From DSXH01 sp020724325 (lineage in GTDB: Bacteria > Bacteroidota > Ignavibacteria > Ignavibacteriales > Melioribacteraceae), in contig JBFLYW010000009.1 of the NCBI GenBank assembly GCA_040756515.1, forward strand, positions 61,215 through 125,214: DNA of 64,000 nt. Direction: 5' to 3'. Below the pieces are notes generated by a model that had not been told where the DNA came from, did not search any database, and saw nothing but the letters and a program-made list of their open reading frames with translations. Shown piece by piece: positions 26,625-35,804 of this stretch; positions within the stretch are counted from its first letter, which is position 1, and each line of letters begins with the position of its first letter. The position numbers were made by a program, and so were the translations under genes.

Positions 26625-27959
26625 TTATTTACGATTATTTATTTCAATTATTTGATGTAATTTATAAACAGTATCGTTATAAGCTGCTTTTTCCAAAATA
26701 TCCTGTTTAAGAAACGAACGTAATTGAGCAATTTTGCTGATTGCATGATCAACGGAAGGATTACTTCCCTTTACATAAGCGCCAATATTAATAAGGTCAT
26801 CGGCTTCGCGATAAGTGGCAAGAATTTCGTTAAACATCATTACCCGCGAATAATGATCGTGGTCAATTATATCCGGCATTACCCTGCTTACACTTTGCAA
26901 TGTATCAATTGCAGGATAGTGTCCTTTATTAGCAAGCTTACGTGAGAGCACAATATGTCCATCTAAAATCGACCTAACAGCATCTGCAATCGGTTCAATC
27001 ATATCGTCGCCGTCTACAAGAACAGTATAAATTCCTGTAATAGAACCTTTGTCGGAGTTGCCGGTTCGCTCTAATAATTTGGGAAGCAGAGAGAAAACGG
27101 AAGGAGTATATCCTTTAGATGTAGGCGGTTCGCCAATTGTTAATCCTACTTCTCTCTGCGCCATTGCAAATCTTGTTACAGAATCCATCATCAGCACTAC
27201 ATTCAGTCCAAGATCTCTGAAATATTCAGCTATCGTAGTACCTACATAAGCAGCTTTCATTCTAACCAGAGGGGATTTATCACTTGTAGCCACAACTACA
27301 ACGGATTTTTTCATTCCTTCCTCGCCAAGGTCTTTTTCAATAAACTCTCTAACTTCTCTGCCTCGTTCGCCAATTAAAATAATAACGTTTACATCTGCGC
27401 TAGTATTTCTTGCAATCATACCAAGAGTAACGCTTTTGCCAACACCGCTTCCGGCAAAAATTCCAACACGCTGCCCTCTTCCAACCGTTAGCAGTCCGTC
27501 AATTGCTCTAACGCCGGTTTGAATTGGTGTAGTAATTCTTTTTCTTTCAAGCGGATTAGGCGGCTCGCGATGCGCATTTCTTACCGATGAATATTTGATT
27601 TCTCCTTTGCCGTCCATCGGATTGCCCAAACCATCTATTACACGCCCTAATAATTCTTTACCGAGCCCGACTAAAAATTTTTTACCCGACGCTTTTATTT
27701 CGCAAGCCGGTGAAATATTGTTTACTTCTCCAATTGCTATTGAAAGTACTTTACCGTCTTTAAATCCAACCACTTCGGCTTTGCATAACTCTTTTCCATT
27801 TTGATCAATTACCGAACAGACTTCGCCCATTACTGCGTTAGGTCCGGCAGAAACAATTACAAGTCCAATTACATCGAGCACTTTTCCATTAACTCTAATC
27901 GATTCTGCGGCAGAGATAGCAGATTTATACCGCTCAAGTATTTCATGAATAGAAATCAT
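26625..27959 (-). CDS. fliI: Flagellum-specific ATPase FliI
   Basis: 444 residues, F1-beta-like. Walker A is GIFAGSGVGKSVTLG (about 165-180), Walker B is in NVVLMMDSVTRFA, and the motif PTSKGYTPSVFSLLPKLLERTG is typical. It unfolds and delivers export substrates with FliH and FliJ. It lies 4 bp after fliH. Confidence 0.97.
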   Translation of the reverse strand: MISIHEILERYKSAISAAESIRVNGKVLDVIGLVIVSAGPNAVMGEVCSVIDQNGKELCKAEVVGFKDGKVLSIAIGEVNNISPACEIKASGKKFLVGLGKELLGRVIDGLGNPMDGKGEIKYSSVRNAHREPPNPLERKRITTPIQTGVRAIDGLLTVGRGQRVGIFAGSGVGKSVTLGMIARNTSADVNVIILIGERGREVREFIEKDLGEEGMKKSVVVVATSDKSPLVRMKAAYVGTTIAEYFRDLGLNVVLMMDSVTRFAMAQREVGLTIGEPPTSKGYTPSVFSLLPKLLERTGNSDKGSITGIYTVLVDGDDMIEPIADAVRSILDGHIVLSRKLANKGHYPAIDTLQSVSRVMPDIIDHDHYSRVMMFNEILATYREADDLINIGAYVKGSNPSVDHAISKIAQLRSFLKQDILEKAAYNDTVYKLHQIIEINNRK

Positions 27960-27963
27960 ATTC

Positions 27964-28578
27964 TTAACCGTTATCTATACTTTCTTCAAGCTTTCTTCTC
28001 AATTCTTCCAATTGAGTAGAAATTCGAGCATCAACATTTCCAATCTCGGTTTCAACAAGGCATCCGCCCTTCTCTATCTTTTCGTCCTCTTCAAATTTTA
28101 TTTTGCTGAAACTGCTGCTGTTAATAAGATTTCTGCTTAAGGTATTCAATTCTTTCATGTCATCCGGATGGAATTTAATTCGAACCTCGTTGGCGCCTAT
28201 AACCTTAGATATTGCTTCTTTTACAACATCATTTATTATCGATTGATCCTTTACTTCTTTTTGAATAATCTTTCTGGCAAGCTCTACTGAAGTGCCAACT
28301 ACCAGCCGTTCAAACGACTGCTCATACTCTTTCAATTTCTTATCGAAATCCTCCAAAATATGATAGACCTCTTCGTACTTCTTATAAAGCTTATCTGAAT
28401 ATTCTCTATCAAGTTCTAATTTGAGCATCTGTTGCCCGTCAATAATTCCTTTTGCATAAGCTTCTTCTATCTGCTTTTTTACAGGTACTATTTCTTCTCT
28501 TCTTTCTTCTTCAATTATTTTTGAATTTGACTTCAAATTCATTCTTGGAGGAGAATTTAAACGGAGAATATTAGACAT
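27964..28578 (-). CDS. fliH: Flagellar assembly protein FliH
   Basis: 204 residues from the ATG at 28578, which has GGAGGAAG 3 nt upstream and overlaps the fliG stop by 8 bp. A longer frame into fliG has no support. The central helix-rich part is E/K-rich (AYAKGIIDGQQMLKLELDREY) and the C-terminal domain contains LARKIIQKEVKDQSIINDVVKEAISKV and EKGGCLVETEIGNVDARI, which match FliH. It is the stator-like partner of FliI and binds FliN. Confidence 0.92.
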   Translation of the reverse strand: MSNILRLNSPPRMNLKSNSKIIEEERREEIVPVKKQIEEAYAKGIIDGQQMLKLELDREYSDKLYKKYEEVYHILEDFDKKLKEYEQSFERLVVGTSVELARKIIQKEVKDQSIINDVVKEAISKVIGANEVRIKFHPDDMKELNTLSRNLINSSSFSKIKFEEDEKIEKGGCLVETEIGNVDARISTQLEELRRKLEESIDNG

Positions 28579-29605
28579 ATACTTCCTCCGGACCGCCTCT
28601 AAGGTTAAGCGATATTTGTCCCGCTTCTTCCAGCGCTTTGATAATATCAATAATTCTTGCCTGAGCATCTTCAACTTCTTTTAGTTTAACCATTCCCATA
28701 TACTGTAATTCTTCTTTCAGCAAATCTGCAGCTCGTTCGGACATGTTTTTGAATATTTTTTCTTTTAATCTTTCGTCGGCAATTTTTAATGACAGCGCAA
28801 GGTCTTTTCTATCAACCTCCCGTAAAATCTTTTGAATATCTTTATCAGATATATTAATGATTTCATCAAAGATGAACATCAGTCTTTTTACCTGATATGA
28901 GGTATCCGGATCTTTTTCCTCAAGTTTAACAAGAATATCTTTTGTGATAGTAACATTAAGCCGGTTAAGAATACCTGCAAGACATTTTGGTCCGCCAAGC
29001 TTTCCAACGGACTGACTCATAGATAAACCGGCAATATCGTCAACAACATGTTCAATTTGCTTAAGTGTTTGAGGGGCAATCTTTCCTAATGTTGCAATTC
29101 TGTGGGCAACATCCAATCTTAAATCCTCCGGCAGTTCTTTCAACGCATTAGCTGTTTGTTCGGGTGATAATTGCGAGAGAATTAATGCCATTGTCTGTGG
29201 ATGTTCTTTGTTTAGGAAGTTTATTAACTGAGCCGGTTCTGCTCTTTTTAGAACATCAAAACCTTTTAGAGTTGTTAATCTTTTTACTTTATCAATAATC
29301 TCGTGTGCTTTTGGGATACCGAAAGTCTTTTCAAGGAGGTTTTGAGCATAATCCATACCGCCTTCCAAAACATATTCTCTTGCAGTAACCATACTGTAAA
29401 ATTCATCTATTACCGTATCAACAGTTTTCGAAGGGATGTTTCTAACTTTTGTAATCTCTGCAGAAAGGGATTCAATATCTAACGGGTCCAAATACTTAAA
29501 TACAGAAGAAGCAGCTTCAACATTAAGAGCAACCATTAGCATTGCTGCTTTCTGAATACCGGAAACATCCTTTAATCTATCATCTTTGGCAATATTAGTT
29601 TTCAT
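28571..29605 (-). CDS. fliG: Flagellar motor switch protein FliG
   Basis: FliG with its three domains: N-terminal FliF-binding (GIQKAAMLMVALN), middle (LKELPEDLRLDVAHRIATLG) and C-terminal torque helix (MFIFDEIINISDKDIQKILREVD, with Glu and Arg residues facing the stator). The ATG at 29605 is chosen (344 aa) and overlaps fliF by 11 bp; another ATG six codons upstream is possible but adds nothing conserved. It turns the stator's push into rotation and receives the switch signal from FliM. Confidence 0.96.
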   Translation of the reverse strand: MKTNIAKDDRLKDVSGIQKAAMLMVALNVEAASSVFKYLDPLDIESLSAEITKVRNIPSKTVDTVIDEFYSMVTAREYVLEGGMDYAQNLLEKTFGIPKAHEIIDKVKRLTTLKGFDVLKRAEPAQLINFLNKEHPQTMALILSQLSPEQTANALKELPEDLRLDVAHRIATLGKIAPQTLKQIEHVVDDIAGLSMSQSVGKLGGPKCLAGILNRLNVTITKDILVKLEEKDPDTSYQVKRLMFIFDEIINISDKDIQKILREVDRKDLALSLKIADERLKEKIFKNMSERAADLLKEELQYMGMVKLKEVEDAQARIIDIIKALEEAGQISLNLRGGPEEVYV

Positions 29606-31202
29606 CTTCGTGCATCCATGCATTTATTAGTTTTGCTGCGTCAAGCGGGTTTTTAGCTACGTAATTGATAATTTTTTCGTGCTGATTTTTTTTAAGCAGC
29701 GCCTCATCAGAAATTTCGTCTTCTAAATCCCCAATTGGTAATATCTTTTTCTTTGGAAGATTAAGCTGAGGTCTAAAGTTGGGTTCCTGTTTAGTTGTTA
29801 AAGCCGGTGCTGCAGAAGGAGTTACTACGGCTAATTCGCCGGGGTTAAAAGTACCAATAACAATTTTTTCCGTTTTCAATTTCTTCATTAGACTTTTAAG
29901 AACCAGCATAGAAGAAACTATAGCAAAGATTATAAGTGCCAGTTTAATTAATTCATTTGGATTTGTAAAAAGTGAACCGGCTTCCTCTACCTCTAAATCT
30001 TCTATTTGTTTTTCTTCGAATGGAATACTAACAAGTGAGAATTGATCATTCCGCTGCGAATTAATTCCTACAGCATTTCTAACAATTTCTTCTAACTTAT
30101 TCAGTTGTTCCTGCGGACGCGGTTCAAATGTAACTTCTGTCTTTCCGTCTTTAACTGTCCTTTTTGCAATTTCATTTACTACTGCTGCTACACTTAATCT
30201 TTGGATATTGCCCGAACCTTCTATTACTCTTTGAATAGTTTTGCTTATTTCGTAATTAGTAAGCGAATTTTCATTTGCTTGCGATGTTGAATCGCTTGTG
30301 GTTACTCCCGCATTATTCGCTTTAATTGTCTGCTCGCTTATTGCTACTTGCGAGTCAGGGTCATACTGCTCCATTGTTTTTTCAACCTGATCAAAATTTA
30401 AGTCAGCATTTACCTGTACCATTGCATTACCATAACCAAGAACATTATCCAGAATTGACTGCGCTTTTTTAGCCAGATAGCTTTCTACATTCTGTTTAAT
30501 TTCATACTGTTTGGAGGAAGCGAAAGCAAGCGGACCTTCCTGACTTTCATTTGAAAGAATTCTTCCTTGTGTATCTATAATGGAAATTTTACCCGGCTGC
30601 AATCCTTCAACACTTCCGCATACTAAGTTAACAATTGATGTTATGTTTTCTTTAGAAAGTCTGGAATTGTTTTTCAGCTTAAGAACTATTGATGCAGAAG
30701 GGAGTTTTTCTTCTTCCTTGAAAATTGATTTTTGAGGAATTACAATATGAACTCTTACTCCAGATACTCCGTCCAGCTGAGCAATTGTTCTAGCAAGTTC
30801 GCCTTCAATAGCGCGTTTAAAATTAATCTTCTGCATAAACTCTGACATACCCATAGTTGACTTATCAAATATTTCGTAACCGATAACACCGGAACTTGGA
30901 ATACCTTTTCCAGCTAATGCCAAACGGGCTTCATATACTTTTTCTTTGGGGACCTTTACGGTTTGACCATTATCCTCAATTTTATAAAGTATTTTCTGAC
31001 CCCCCAAATAATCTACTACTTTAGATGCGTCTTCGGCAGTCAGCCCGGAATAAAGCGTTGAGTAAGTAGGTTCGTTCAAAAAGAACAGAAGAATTATTAA
31101 AAGCCCGATAGTTAATACAACGCTACCAAGCATCATAAATTTCTGCTTTGGATTCAGTTTATTTAATATTCCAAATAGAGATTGTAATGGACTTGAGTTC
31201 AT
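29595..31202 (-). CDS. fliF: Flagellar MS-ring protein FliF
   Basis: 535 residues. A membrane helix at about 24-45 and a second at about 425-445 bracket the periplasmic ring-building domains (LYSGLTAEDASKVVDYL, FKRAIEGELARTIAQLDGVSGVRVHIVIP). The short C-terminal cytoplasmic tail binds FliG. It is the first structure of the basal body. It lies 1 bp after fliE and overlaps fliG. Confidence 0.97.
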   Translation of the reverse strand: MNSSPLQSLFGILNKLNPKQKFMMLGSVVLTIGLLIILLFFLNEPTYSTLYSGLTAEDASKVVDYLGGQKILYKIEDNGQTVKVPKEKVYEARLALAGKGIPSSGVIGYEIFDKSTMGMSEFMQKINFKRAIEGELARTIAQLDGVSGVRVHIVIPQKSIFKEEEKLPSASIVLKLKNNSRLSKENITSIVNLVCGSVEGLQPGKISIIDTQGRILSNESQEGPLAFASSKQYEIKQNVESYLAKKAQSILDNVLGYGNAMVQVNADLNFDQVEKTMEQYDPDSQVAISEQTIKANNAGVTTSDSTSQANENSLTNYEISKTIQRVIEGSGNIQRLSVAAVVNEIAKRTVKDGKTEVTFEPRPQEQLNKLEEIVRNAVGINSQRNDQFSLVSIPFEEKQIEDLEVEEAGSLFTNPNELIKLALIIFAIVSSMLVLKSLMKKLKTEKIVIGTFNPGELAVVTPSAAPALTTKQEPNFRPQLNLPKKKILPIGDLEDEISDEALLKKNQHEKIINYVAKNPLDAAKLINAWMHEDEN

Positions 31203-31203
31203 G

Positions 31204-31491
31204 TTATACCGGCATCCTGATTAATTCTTTGTACATGTCAATTGTTTTGTTTCTAATTTCCATCAGAAGTTCTAAACTTGTTTTAGCTTTTTCACCGGCA
31301 ATCATAACTTCGTGAAGTTCAACACCATTGCCGGAAACGAAATTCTTAACAGCCATTTCAGATGCTTTCTGGTTTTGGATAACATCCTGCACTAGATTGG
31401 TAAATGTTTCTGCAAATCCGTTAGCAGGGTTATTTTTATTTGTTTGATTGATAATGTCCGCAGATAAATTTCCAACTCCTTGAATTTTCAT
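31204..31491 (-). CDS. fliE: Hook-basal body complex protein FliE
   Basis: 95 residues with the FliE pattern: a helical N-part, then EMAVKNFVSGNGVELHEVMIAGEKAKTSLELLMEIRNK and a C-terminal YKELIRMPV. FliE joins the MS ring to the rod. The order flgB-flgC-fliE-fliF is standard apart from the 77-residue gene inserted before fliE. Confidence 0.95.
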   Translation of the reverse strand: MKIQGVGNLSADIINQTNKNNPANGFAETFTNLVQDVIQNQKASEMAVKNFVSGNGVELHEVMIAGEKAKTSLELLMEIRNKTIDMYKELIRMPV

Positions 31492-31492
31492 A

Positions 31493-31726
31493 TTAACCTC
31501 TTCTGTCTATTAGGGAGCCAATAATAACACCTGTTATTTTTCCTTTTGGATTATAGAATTCGTAATTAATTATTTCATTTTTCTTAGCCGGATACATTTC
31601 TGCAAAGAACTTTTTTTCTGTTTCTGATATAGCCGGTGATTTTGTTTTATCCGCCGCGCCATTGACAATTGTTTTATCTACATAATTCTTGCTGTAATTA
31701 CCAAATGAGTTTGTATTGATCTTCAT
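31493..31726 (-). CDS. Small unrecognised protein between flgC and fliE
   Basis: 77 residues with no membrane helix, signal or domain I recognise. The C-terminal half (KNEIINYEFYNPKGKITGVIIGSLIDRRG) looks like a short beta-strand unit; the N-terminal half is polar. It has 1-bp gaps to both flgC and fliE, so it is certainly read with the rod genes. A rod- or export-related role is possible but unproven. Confidence 0.7.
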   Translation of the reverse strand: MKINTNSFGNYSKNYVDKTIVNGAADKTKSPAISETEKKFFAEMYPAKKNEIINYEFYNPKGKITGVIIGSLIDRRG

Positions 31727-31727
31727 A

Positions 31728-32228
31728 TTATATCTCCAAAGAATCTTTGATCATTTGTTTTGATGAATTAAGCGCGGTTAGATTTGCCTCGTAACTTCTT
31801 GTTGCAGCTATCATGTCAACCATTTCATTCAGAACATTTACATTAGACATCTGAACATAACCTTTATCATCGGCATCAGGATGTTCCGGCATATAGATTA
31901 ACTCCCCTGGTTTTAAGTCAGTCTTTTCATTAATCTCAACGCTGTTATTTATTTCCGGAAGTGAAACCGGTTTAGAGTTATTTGCAGCTAAGTGATCTGA
32001 ATACTTTGTATTCAGTTTTAGCACTTGTCCCTCTATGCTTAGTTTTGCTGCAAAACTGTTCTGGTTCTCTTTTACTTCGAGAGTTTTCCGCTGGTATGGT
32101 TTGCCGTCGGCTGTTCTAACTGAATCGGCATTTGCTATGTTCTCAGAAATAAGCTCCATCTTTTTTCTCTGAATACTCATTCCTCGTGAACTTATTCCGA
32201 GCCCAAAAAAACTGCCTAATACTTTCAA
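31728..32228 (-). CDS. flgC: Proximal rod protein FlgC
   Basis: 166 residues with the axial motif (KKMELISENIANADSVRT) and C-terminal VLNEMVDMIAATRSYEANLTALN. The start is a TTG at 32228, inside the flgB stop (TTGA overlap), with a strong GGAGGAGGAAG ribosome site 3 nt upstream; no ATG upstream of the motif fits better. It is a component of the proximal rod. Confidence 0.95.
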   Translation of the reverse strand: MKVLGSFFGLGISSRGMSIQRKKMELISENIANADSVRTADGKPYQRKTLEVKENQNSFAAKLSIEGQVLKLNTKYSDHLAANNSKPVSLPEINNSVEINEKTDLKPGELIYMPEHPDADDKGYVQMSNVNVLNEMVDMIAATRSYEANLTALNSSKQMIKDSLEI

Positions 32229-32620
32229 GATCTTCCTCCTCCTCCTTTTATTACATTTTGAATGTTCCTGTAATAAGAACCAACTTTTTTAGAAGCAAAT
32301 CTGAAACGGAGTGTATTCTCTGCCAGCTCACTCATCTCTTGTTCAATATCCACGTTATTAATTCCGGTTGTCATTTCATTTGAACCATCCAATACAATAT
32401 TGAATTCAGATTTATTTTGAACCGGGCTATTTATTGCGCCAAAGTGCTTATTGCTGGATGTTTTAAGAATAGAATTTGAGTTTTCATCTAACAGGTTTTT
32501 AAACTCAACATCTTCCCTTTTATAACCTTGCGTTCCTACATTAGCTATATTTTTTGCTATTACTTTATTCTTTACTGCGCAATAGTCTAAAAGGTTTTGA
32601 AGTAATTTTATTGACGACAT
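32225..32620 (-). CDS. flgB: Proximal rod protein FlgB
   Basis: 131 residues with the FlgB signature (VKNKVIAKNIANVGTQGYKRED) and the C-terminal NVDIEQEMSELAENTLRFRFASKK. It is the first gene of the flagellar structural array; a 122-bp gap with a sigma-54-like site precedes it. The C-terminal Gly-rich tail (KGGGGRS) doubles as the ribosome site for flgC. Confidence 0.95.
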   Translation of the reverse strand: MSSIKLLQNLLDYCAVKNKVIAKNIANVGTQGYKREDVEFKNLLDENSNSILKTSSNKHFGAINSPVQNKSEFNIVLDGSNEMTTGINNVDIEQEMSELAENTLRFRFASKKVGSYYRNIQNVIKGGGGRS

Positions 32621-32650
32621 AATCCTCTTGGATTTTTTTATTATTCATAC

Positions 32651-32665
32651 CCAAAAGGAATGCCA
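32651..32665 (-). promoter_or_regulatory. Sigma-54-like promoter before flgB
   Basis: The minus strand reads TGGCATTCCTTTTGG: a perfect -24 half (TGGCA) with correct 10-nt spacing, but GG instead of GC at -12. A transcript would start near 32639, giving a 19-nt leader with an AGAGGAT ribosome site before the flgB ATG. Position and geometry are good for an early flagellar promoter; the -12 mismatch keeps confidence moderate. Confidence 0.4.
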
Positions 32666-32742
32666 CGATAAGGAATTGATTTTTGATGAAATGATAAGGA
32701 TTTGAGGGGAATGAATGGCTAATAATAAACACTTGTTATTTA

Positions 32743-32988
32743 TTACTCAGAATAATCGAGAATAATGCTTTTAGTATGACCGCAAGAGCAGACAAATTTT
32801 ATCTCTTTCACACTATCATCAGCATCTTTTTTCAAATAGATTTTTACATCTTCATTTTCATCTGTCTCTAAAGTAATTTTGCTATACCCTTTAAGTTCTA
32901 TGTCTTTTGCTTTAATAAGATTACCGCTAACCGGGGAATTTTTAGTAAATATATCTTTCATCAAAACTTCTTGGAAATGATTTGCCAT
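32743..32988 (-). CDS. Small protein with C-terminal Cys-x-Cys-Gly-His motif
   Basis: 81 residues, family unknown. The C-terminus contains VKEIKFVCSCGHTKSIILDY, which may be a minimal metal-binding knuckle or a redox/ligand site; the rest is mixed beta/charged sequence. A good ribosome site (AAGGTGG) sits just before the ATG, 1 bp after the cheB stop. As the last gene of the chemotaxis operon it is likely co-expressed with cheA and cheB. No function is assigned. Confidence 0.7.
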   Translation of the reverse strand: MANHFQEVLMKDIFTKNSPVSGNLIKAKDIELKGYSKITLETDENEDVKIYLKKDADDSVKEIKFVCSCGHTKSIILDYSE

Positions 32989-32989
32989 G

Positions 32990-34057
32990 TTAAACCACCT
33001 TATTAATAGTTTCGGGTATTTTTTCTAAAGGTAAAATATTATCTGCAAAACCGGCATCAACAATTGCTTTAGGCATTCCATAAACAACACAGGTCTGTTC
33101 ATCTTGTGCAATAGAGTATCCGCCAAGATTTTTCAGATTTTTTATTGCTTCAAATCCGTCTTTTCCCATTCCTGTCATTATAACGCCAAGCGTATATTTT
33201 CCGTAAACATTGATAACTGAATTCATCATTACATCTACCGATGGTCTATGGAGTGTATTAACCGGTTCTTCTGAAATACTGATATGTGAAGAAGTTAATC
33301 CATTCTTGGCTACAGTCATGTGAAATCCGCCAGGAGCAATATAAACTGTTCCGTTTTCAATTTTCTCTCCATTCTCAGCTTCTTTTACATTCAGCTTGGA
33401 CAAAGTATTAAGCCGGTCCGCCAGCGACTTTGTAAATTTAGGAGGCATGTGCTGAACAATAAAAATAGGTATTTGAATTTTTTCTGATAAATGCGGTAAT
33501 ATTTTTTGTAATGATAATGGTCCGCCGGTAGAAATTCCTATTGCAACGGCTCTGTAGCCAATTACAGGTATTTGATTTTGCGGTTGTCTTACTGCTTCCA
33601 GTCTGCCTGGCTGGCTTATAGATCTTAGTCTGTTTAGCCGTTCTTTAATAATTTTTTGTTTTACGATCTCTTTTACTTTCGAGATCAGATCTTCCTTAAT
33701 CTTTGTAATGTTGATATTGATATAAGAAAGTTCCTTTGGAATAAAATCTACAGCTCCGAGTTCGAGAGCTTTAAGTGTTGATTCGGCTCCTTCGGTTGTT
33801 AAAGAACTTACCATAATAACCGAAGTAGGACACTCAGCCATAATTTTTTTAAGTGCAGTTAGTCCATCCATAACCGGCATTTCAATATCCAGAGTAGCAA
33901 TATCGGGTTTAAGACTTTTAATAAGTTCTACGCCTTCCTGCCCGTTTCTGGCGGTTCCAACAACTTTAATTTCCGTATCACTTTCAAGCATAATTGAAAG
34001 TGATTTGCGCATAAATGCCGAGTCATCTATAATAAGAACAGTTATTTTACGTTTCAA
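32990..34057 (-). CDS. cheB: Chemotaxis protein methylesterase CheB
   Basis: 355 residues: receiver domain (phospho-acceptor Asp57 in IATLDIEMPVMDG) and C-terminal methylesterase with catalytic Ser176 (GISTGGP), His203 (VQHMPPKFT) and the Asp in MTGMGKDG. It removes methyl groups from receptors after phosphorylation by CheA. The start is TTG at 34057, overlapping cheA by 11 bp; there is no ATG before the essential DD pair. Confidence 0.96.
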   Translation of the reverse strand: MKRKITVLIIDDSAFMRKSLSIMLESDTEIKVVGTARNGQEGVELIKSLKPDIATLDIEMPVMDGLTALKKIMAECPTSVIMVSSLTTEGAESTLKALELGAVDFIPKELSYININITKIKEDLISKVKEIVKQKIIKERLNRLRSISQPGRLEAVRQPQNQIPVIGYRAVAIGISTGGPLSLQKILPHLSEKIQIPIFIVQHMPPKFTKSLADRLNTLSKLNVKEAENGEKIENGTVYIAPGGFHMTVAKNGLTSSHISISEEPVNTLHRPSVDVMMNSVINVYGKYTLGVIMTGMGKDGFEAIKNLKNLGGYSIAQDEQTCVVYGMPKAIVDAGFADNILPLEKIPETINKVV

Positions 34058-35804
34058 TTTTATTTCTCAGCTTATTGAATAATTCATTTATATCCAGAAT
34101 AATTATTACAGTACCATCTCCCATTATTGACGAACCGGCTATTCCTTCTATTTTACCTAAATATTCTCCAAGAGATTTAATTACTACTTCTTGCTGACCA
34201 ACAAGTTCATCTACTTTAATGCCGAATCTTTTTTCGGCAATTCCTACTTCAACTATATACTGCCATTTGAAGTCATTGTGCCCGTTACCATTATGACTAA
34301 TTAACTGATCGAGAGAAACTACAGGAAGAATAGTATCGCGTAGATTTATAACTTCTTTTCCTTTTACCGTTTTAATATCATCCGTGCTGACTCTAAGAAC
34401 TTCAATTACAGAGTGAAGCGGTATAACAAACGCCTGTTGATGCGATTTTACGATCATACCCGAAATAATTGCTAAAGTTAAAGGAAGCCGTAAGATCATT
34501 GTTGTGCCTATACCTAATTCAGATTCTATTGCTATTGTTCCTCGTAATTTAGCCACATTTGTTTTAACTACATCCATTCCAACTCCGCGTCCGGATACGT
34601 TTGTAACGACTTCTGCTGTTGAAAAACCGGGATGGAAAATTAGATTATACGCTTCTTGTTTTGAAAGTTCCTTTGCTTTCTCTCTAGATATAAATCCTTT
34701 TGCAATTGCTTTCTCTTTTATCATTTCCGGGTCTATACCTTTACCGTCATCAGTTACTTTGATAGCAATATTATTACCTTCATGTTCGGCGGATAATACT
34801 ACCGTTCCCTTTCGTCTTTTCCCTTTTGCTTCTCTTACAGCCGGCGGTTCAACTCCGTGATCAATTGAATTACGTATTAAATGAACAAGAGGATCATTAA
34901 TTTCTTCAATTAAATTCTTATCTACTTCGGTCTCTTCTCCGTTAATTATCAGATCAACTTCTTTATTAAGGTCTTTGCACATATCCCTTACAACACGCGG
35001 AAAACGGTTAAATACTTTTCCAATTTTTATCATCCTTAGTTTCATTACAACGAGCTGCAGTTCGGACGTCATAAGGTCAATCTGTTTTGTTGCATCACCC
35101 AGGTCTTTTGCAAATTGTGAACCTTCGTTCTCAAGCGAGTATTGCGAATTCAACTGTGAAAGCCTGTTTCTGCCTAAAACAATTTCACTTGCTATATTCA
35201 ATAGTGCATCTAATCTGTCTACATCAACACGTATAGTATTCTCTGTTTTCTTTATTTCCGAAGTGTTCGTTTTTACCGCAGTCTCTTTCACCGCTTCAGA
35301 CAGCATTTTTTCTTCACCGTCAGAATCTGATTGCTGATTTTCAACTATTTCATTCATCTGTATAGTTTCTGATAACCCGTCATTATTTATATTTGCCAGA
35401 AGATCAATCAATGTTGAAATAACATTATCAACTTCTACTTCCTCATTCTTTTCTTCTTCAATTTTTCTAAGAAGAGATTTAATTGTATCGTAACCTAAAA
35501 TTATTCCGTCCATTAACGATGTATTAAGTTTTACTTCGCTTTTACGAAGCTTATTAAGAATATCTTCACATTTATGAGTTACTTCAGGTAATTTTTCGAG
35601 ACCAAGAAAACCGGAAGTACCTTTTATTGTATGGAATGAGCGGAATATTTTATTTAGAAGATCAACGTCATCCGGACTTTTTTCCAGAAGCATCAAATCA
35701 ACATCGAGCTTTTCAAGAATTTCTTTCGTCTCAAGCAAAAAGCTGTCGACAATTTCTTTCATTTCAGGGTCAATTAACATTGGGTTCTGCATATCGGCTT
35801 CCAT
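34047..35804 (-). CDS. cheA: Chemotaxis histidine kinase CheA
   Basis: 585 residues. HPt domain with phospho-accepting His58 (SFHTIKGTSGFLG); a roughly 60-residue acidic linker in place of a full P2 domain; dimerisation helices (RLDALLNIASEIVLGRNRL); ATPase domain (LIRNSIDHGVEPP, TDDGKGIDP, GRGVGMDVV); C-terminal CheW-like regulatory domain. It phosphorylates CheY and CheB in response to receptors. The apparent lack of a distinct P2 domain may change how CheY competes for it. It is adjacent to cheZ (1-bp overlap). Confidence 0.96.
   Translation of the reverse strand: MEADMQNPMLIDPEMKEIVDSFLLETKEILEKLDVDLMLLEKSPDDVDLLNKIFRSFHTIKGTSGFLGLEKLPEVTHKCEDILNKLRKSEVKLNTSLMDGIILGYDTIKSLLRKIEEEKNEEVEVDNVISTLIDLLANINNDGLSETIQMNEIVENQQSDSDGEEKMLSEAVKETAVKTNTSEIKKTENTIRVDVDRLDALLNIASEIVLGRNRLSQLNSQYSLENEGSQFAKDLGDATKQIDLMTSELQLVVMKLRMIKIGKVFNRFPRVVRDMCKDLNKEVDLIINGEETEVDKNLIEEINDPLVHLIRNSIDHGVEPPAVREAKGKRRKGTVVLSAEHEGNNIAIKVTDDGKGIDPEMIKEKAIAKGFISREKAKELSKQEAYNLIFHPGFSTAEVVTNVSGRGVGMDVVKTNVAKLRGTIAIESELGIGTTMILRLPLTLAIISGMIVKSHQQAFVIPLHSVIEVLRVSTDDIKTVKGKEVINLRDTILPVVSLDQLISHNGNGHNDFKWQYIVEVGIAEKRFGIKVDELVGQQEVVIKSLGEYLGKIEGIAGSSIMGDGTVIIILDINELFNKLRNKIET

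Noticed and set aside
28579..28674. Extension of fliH into fliG
   Set aside because: The ATG at 28578 has a strong ribosome site, and the extension would be antiparallel-free overlap of 100 bp with no FliH similarity.
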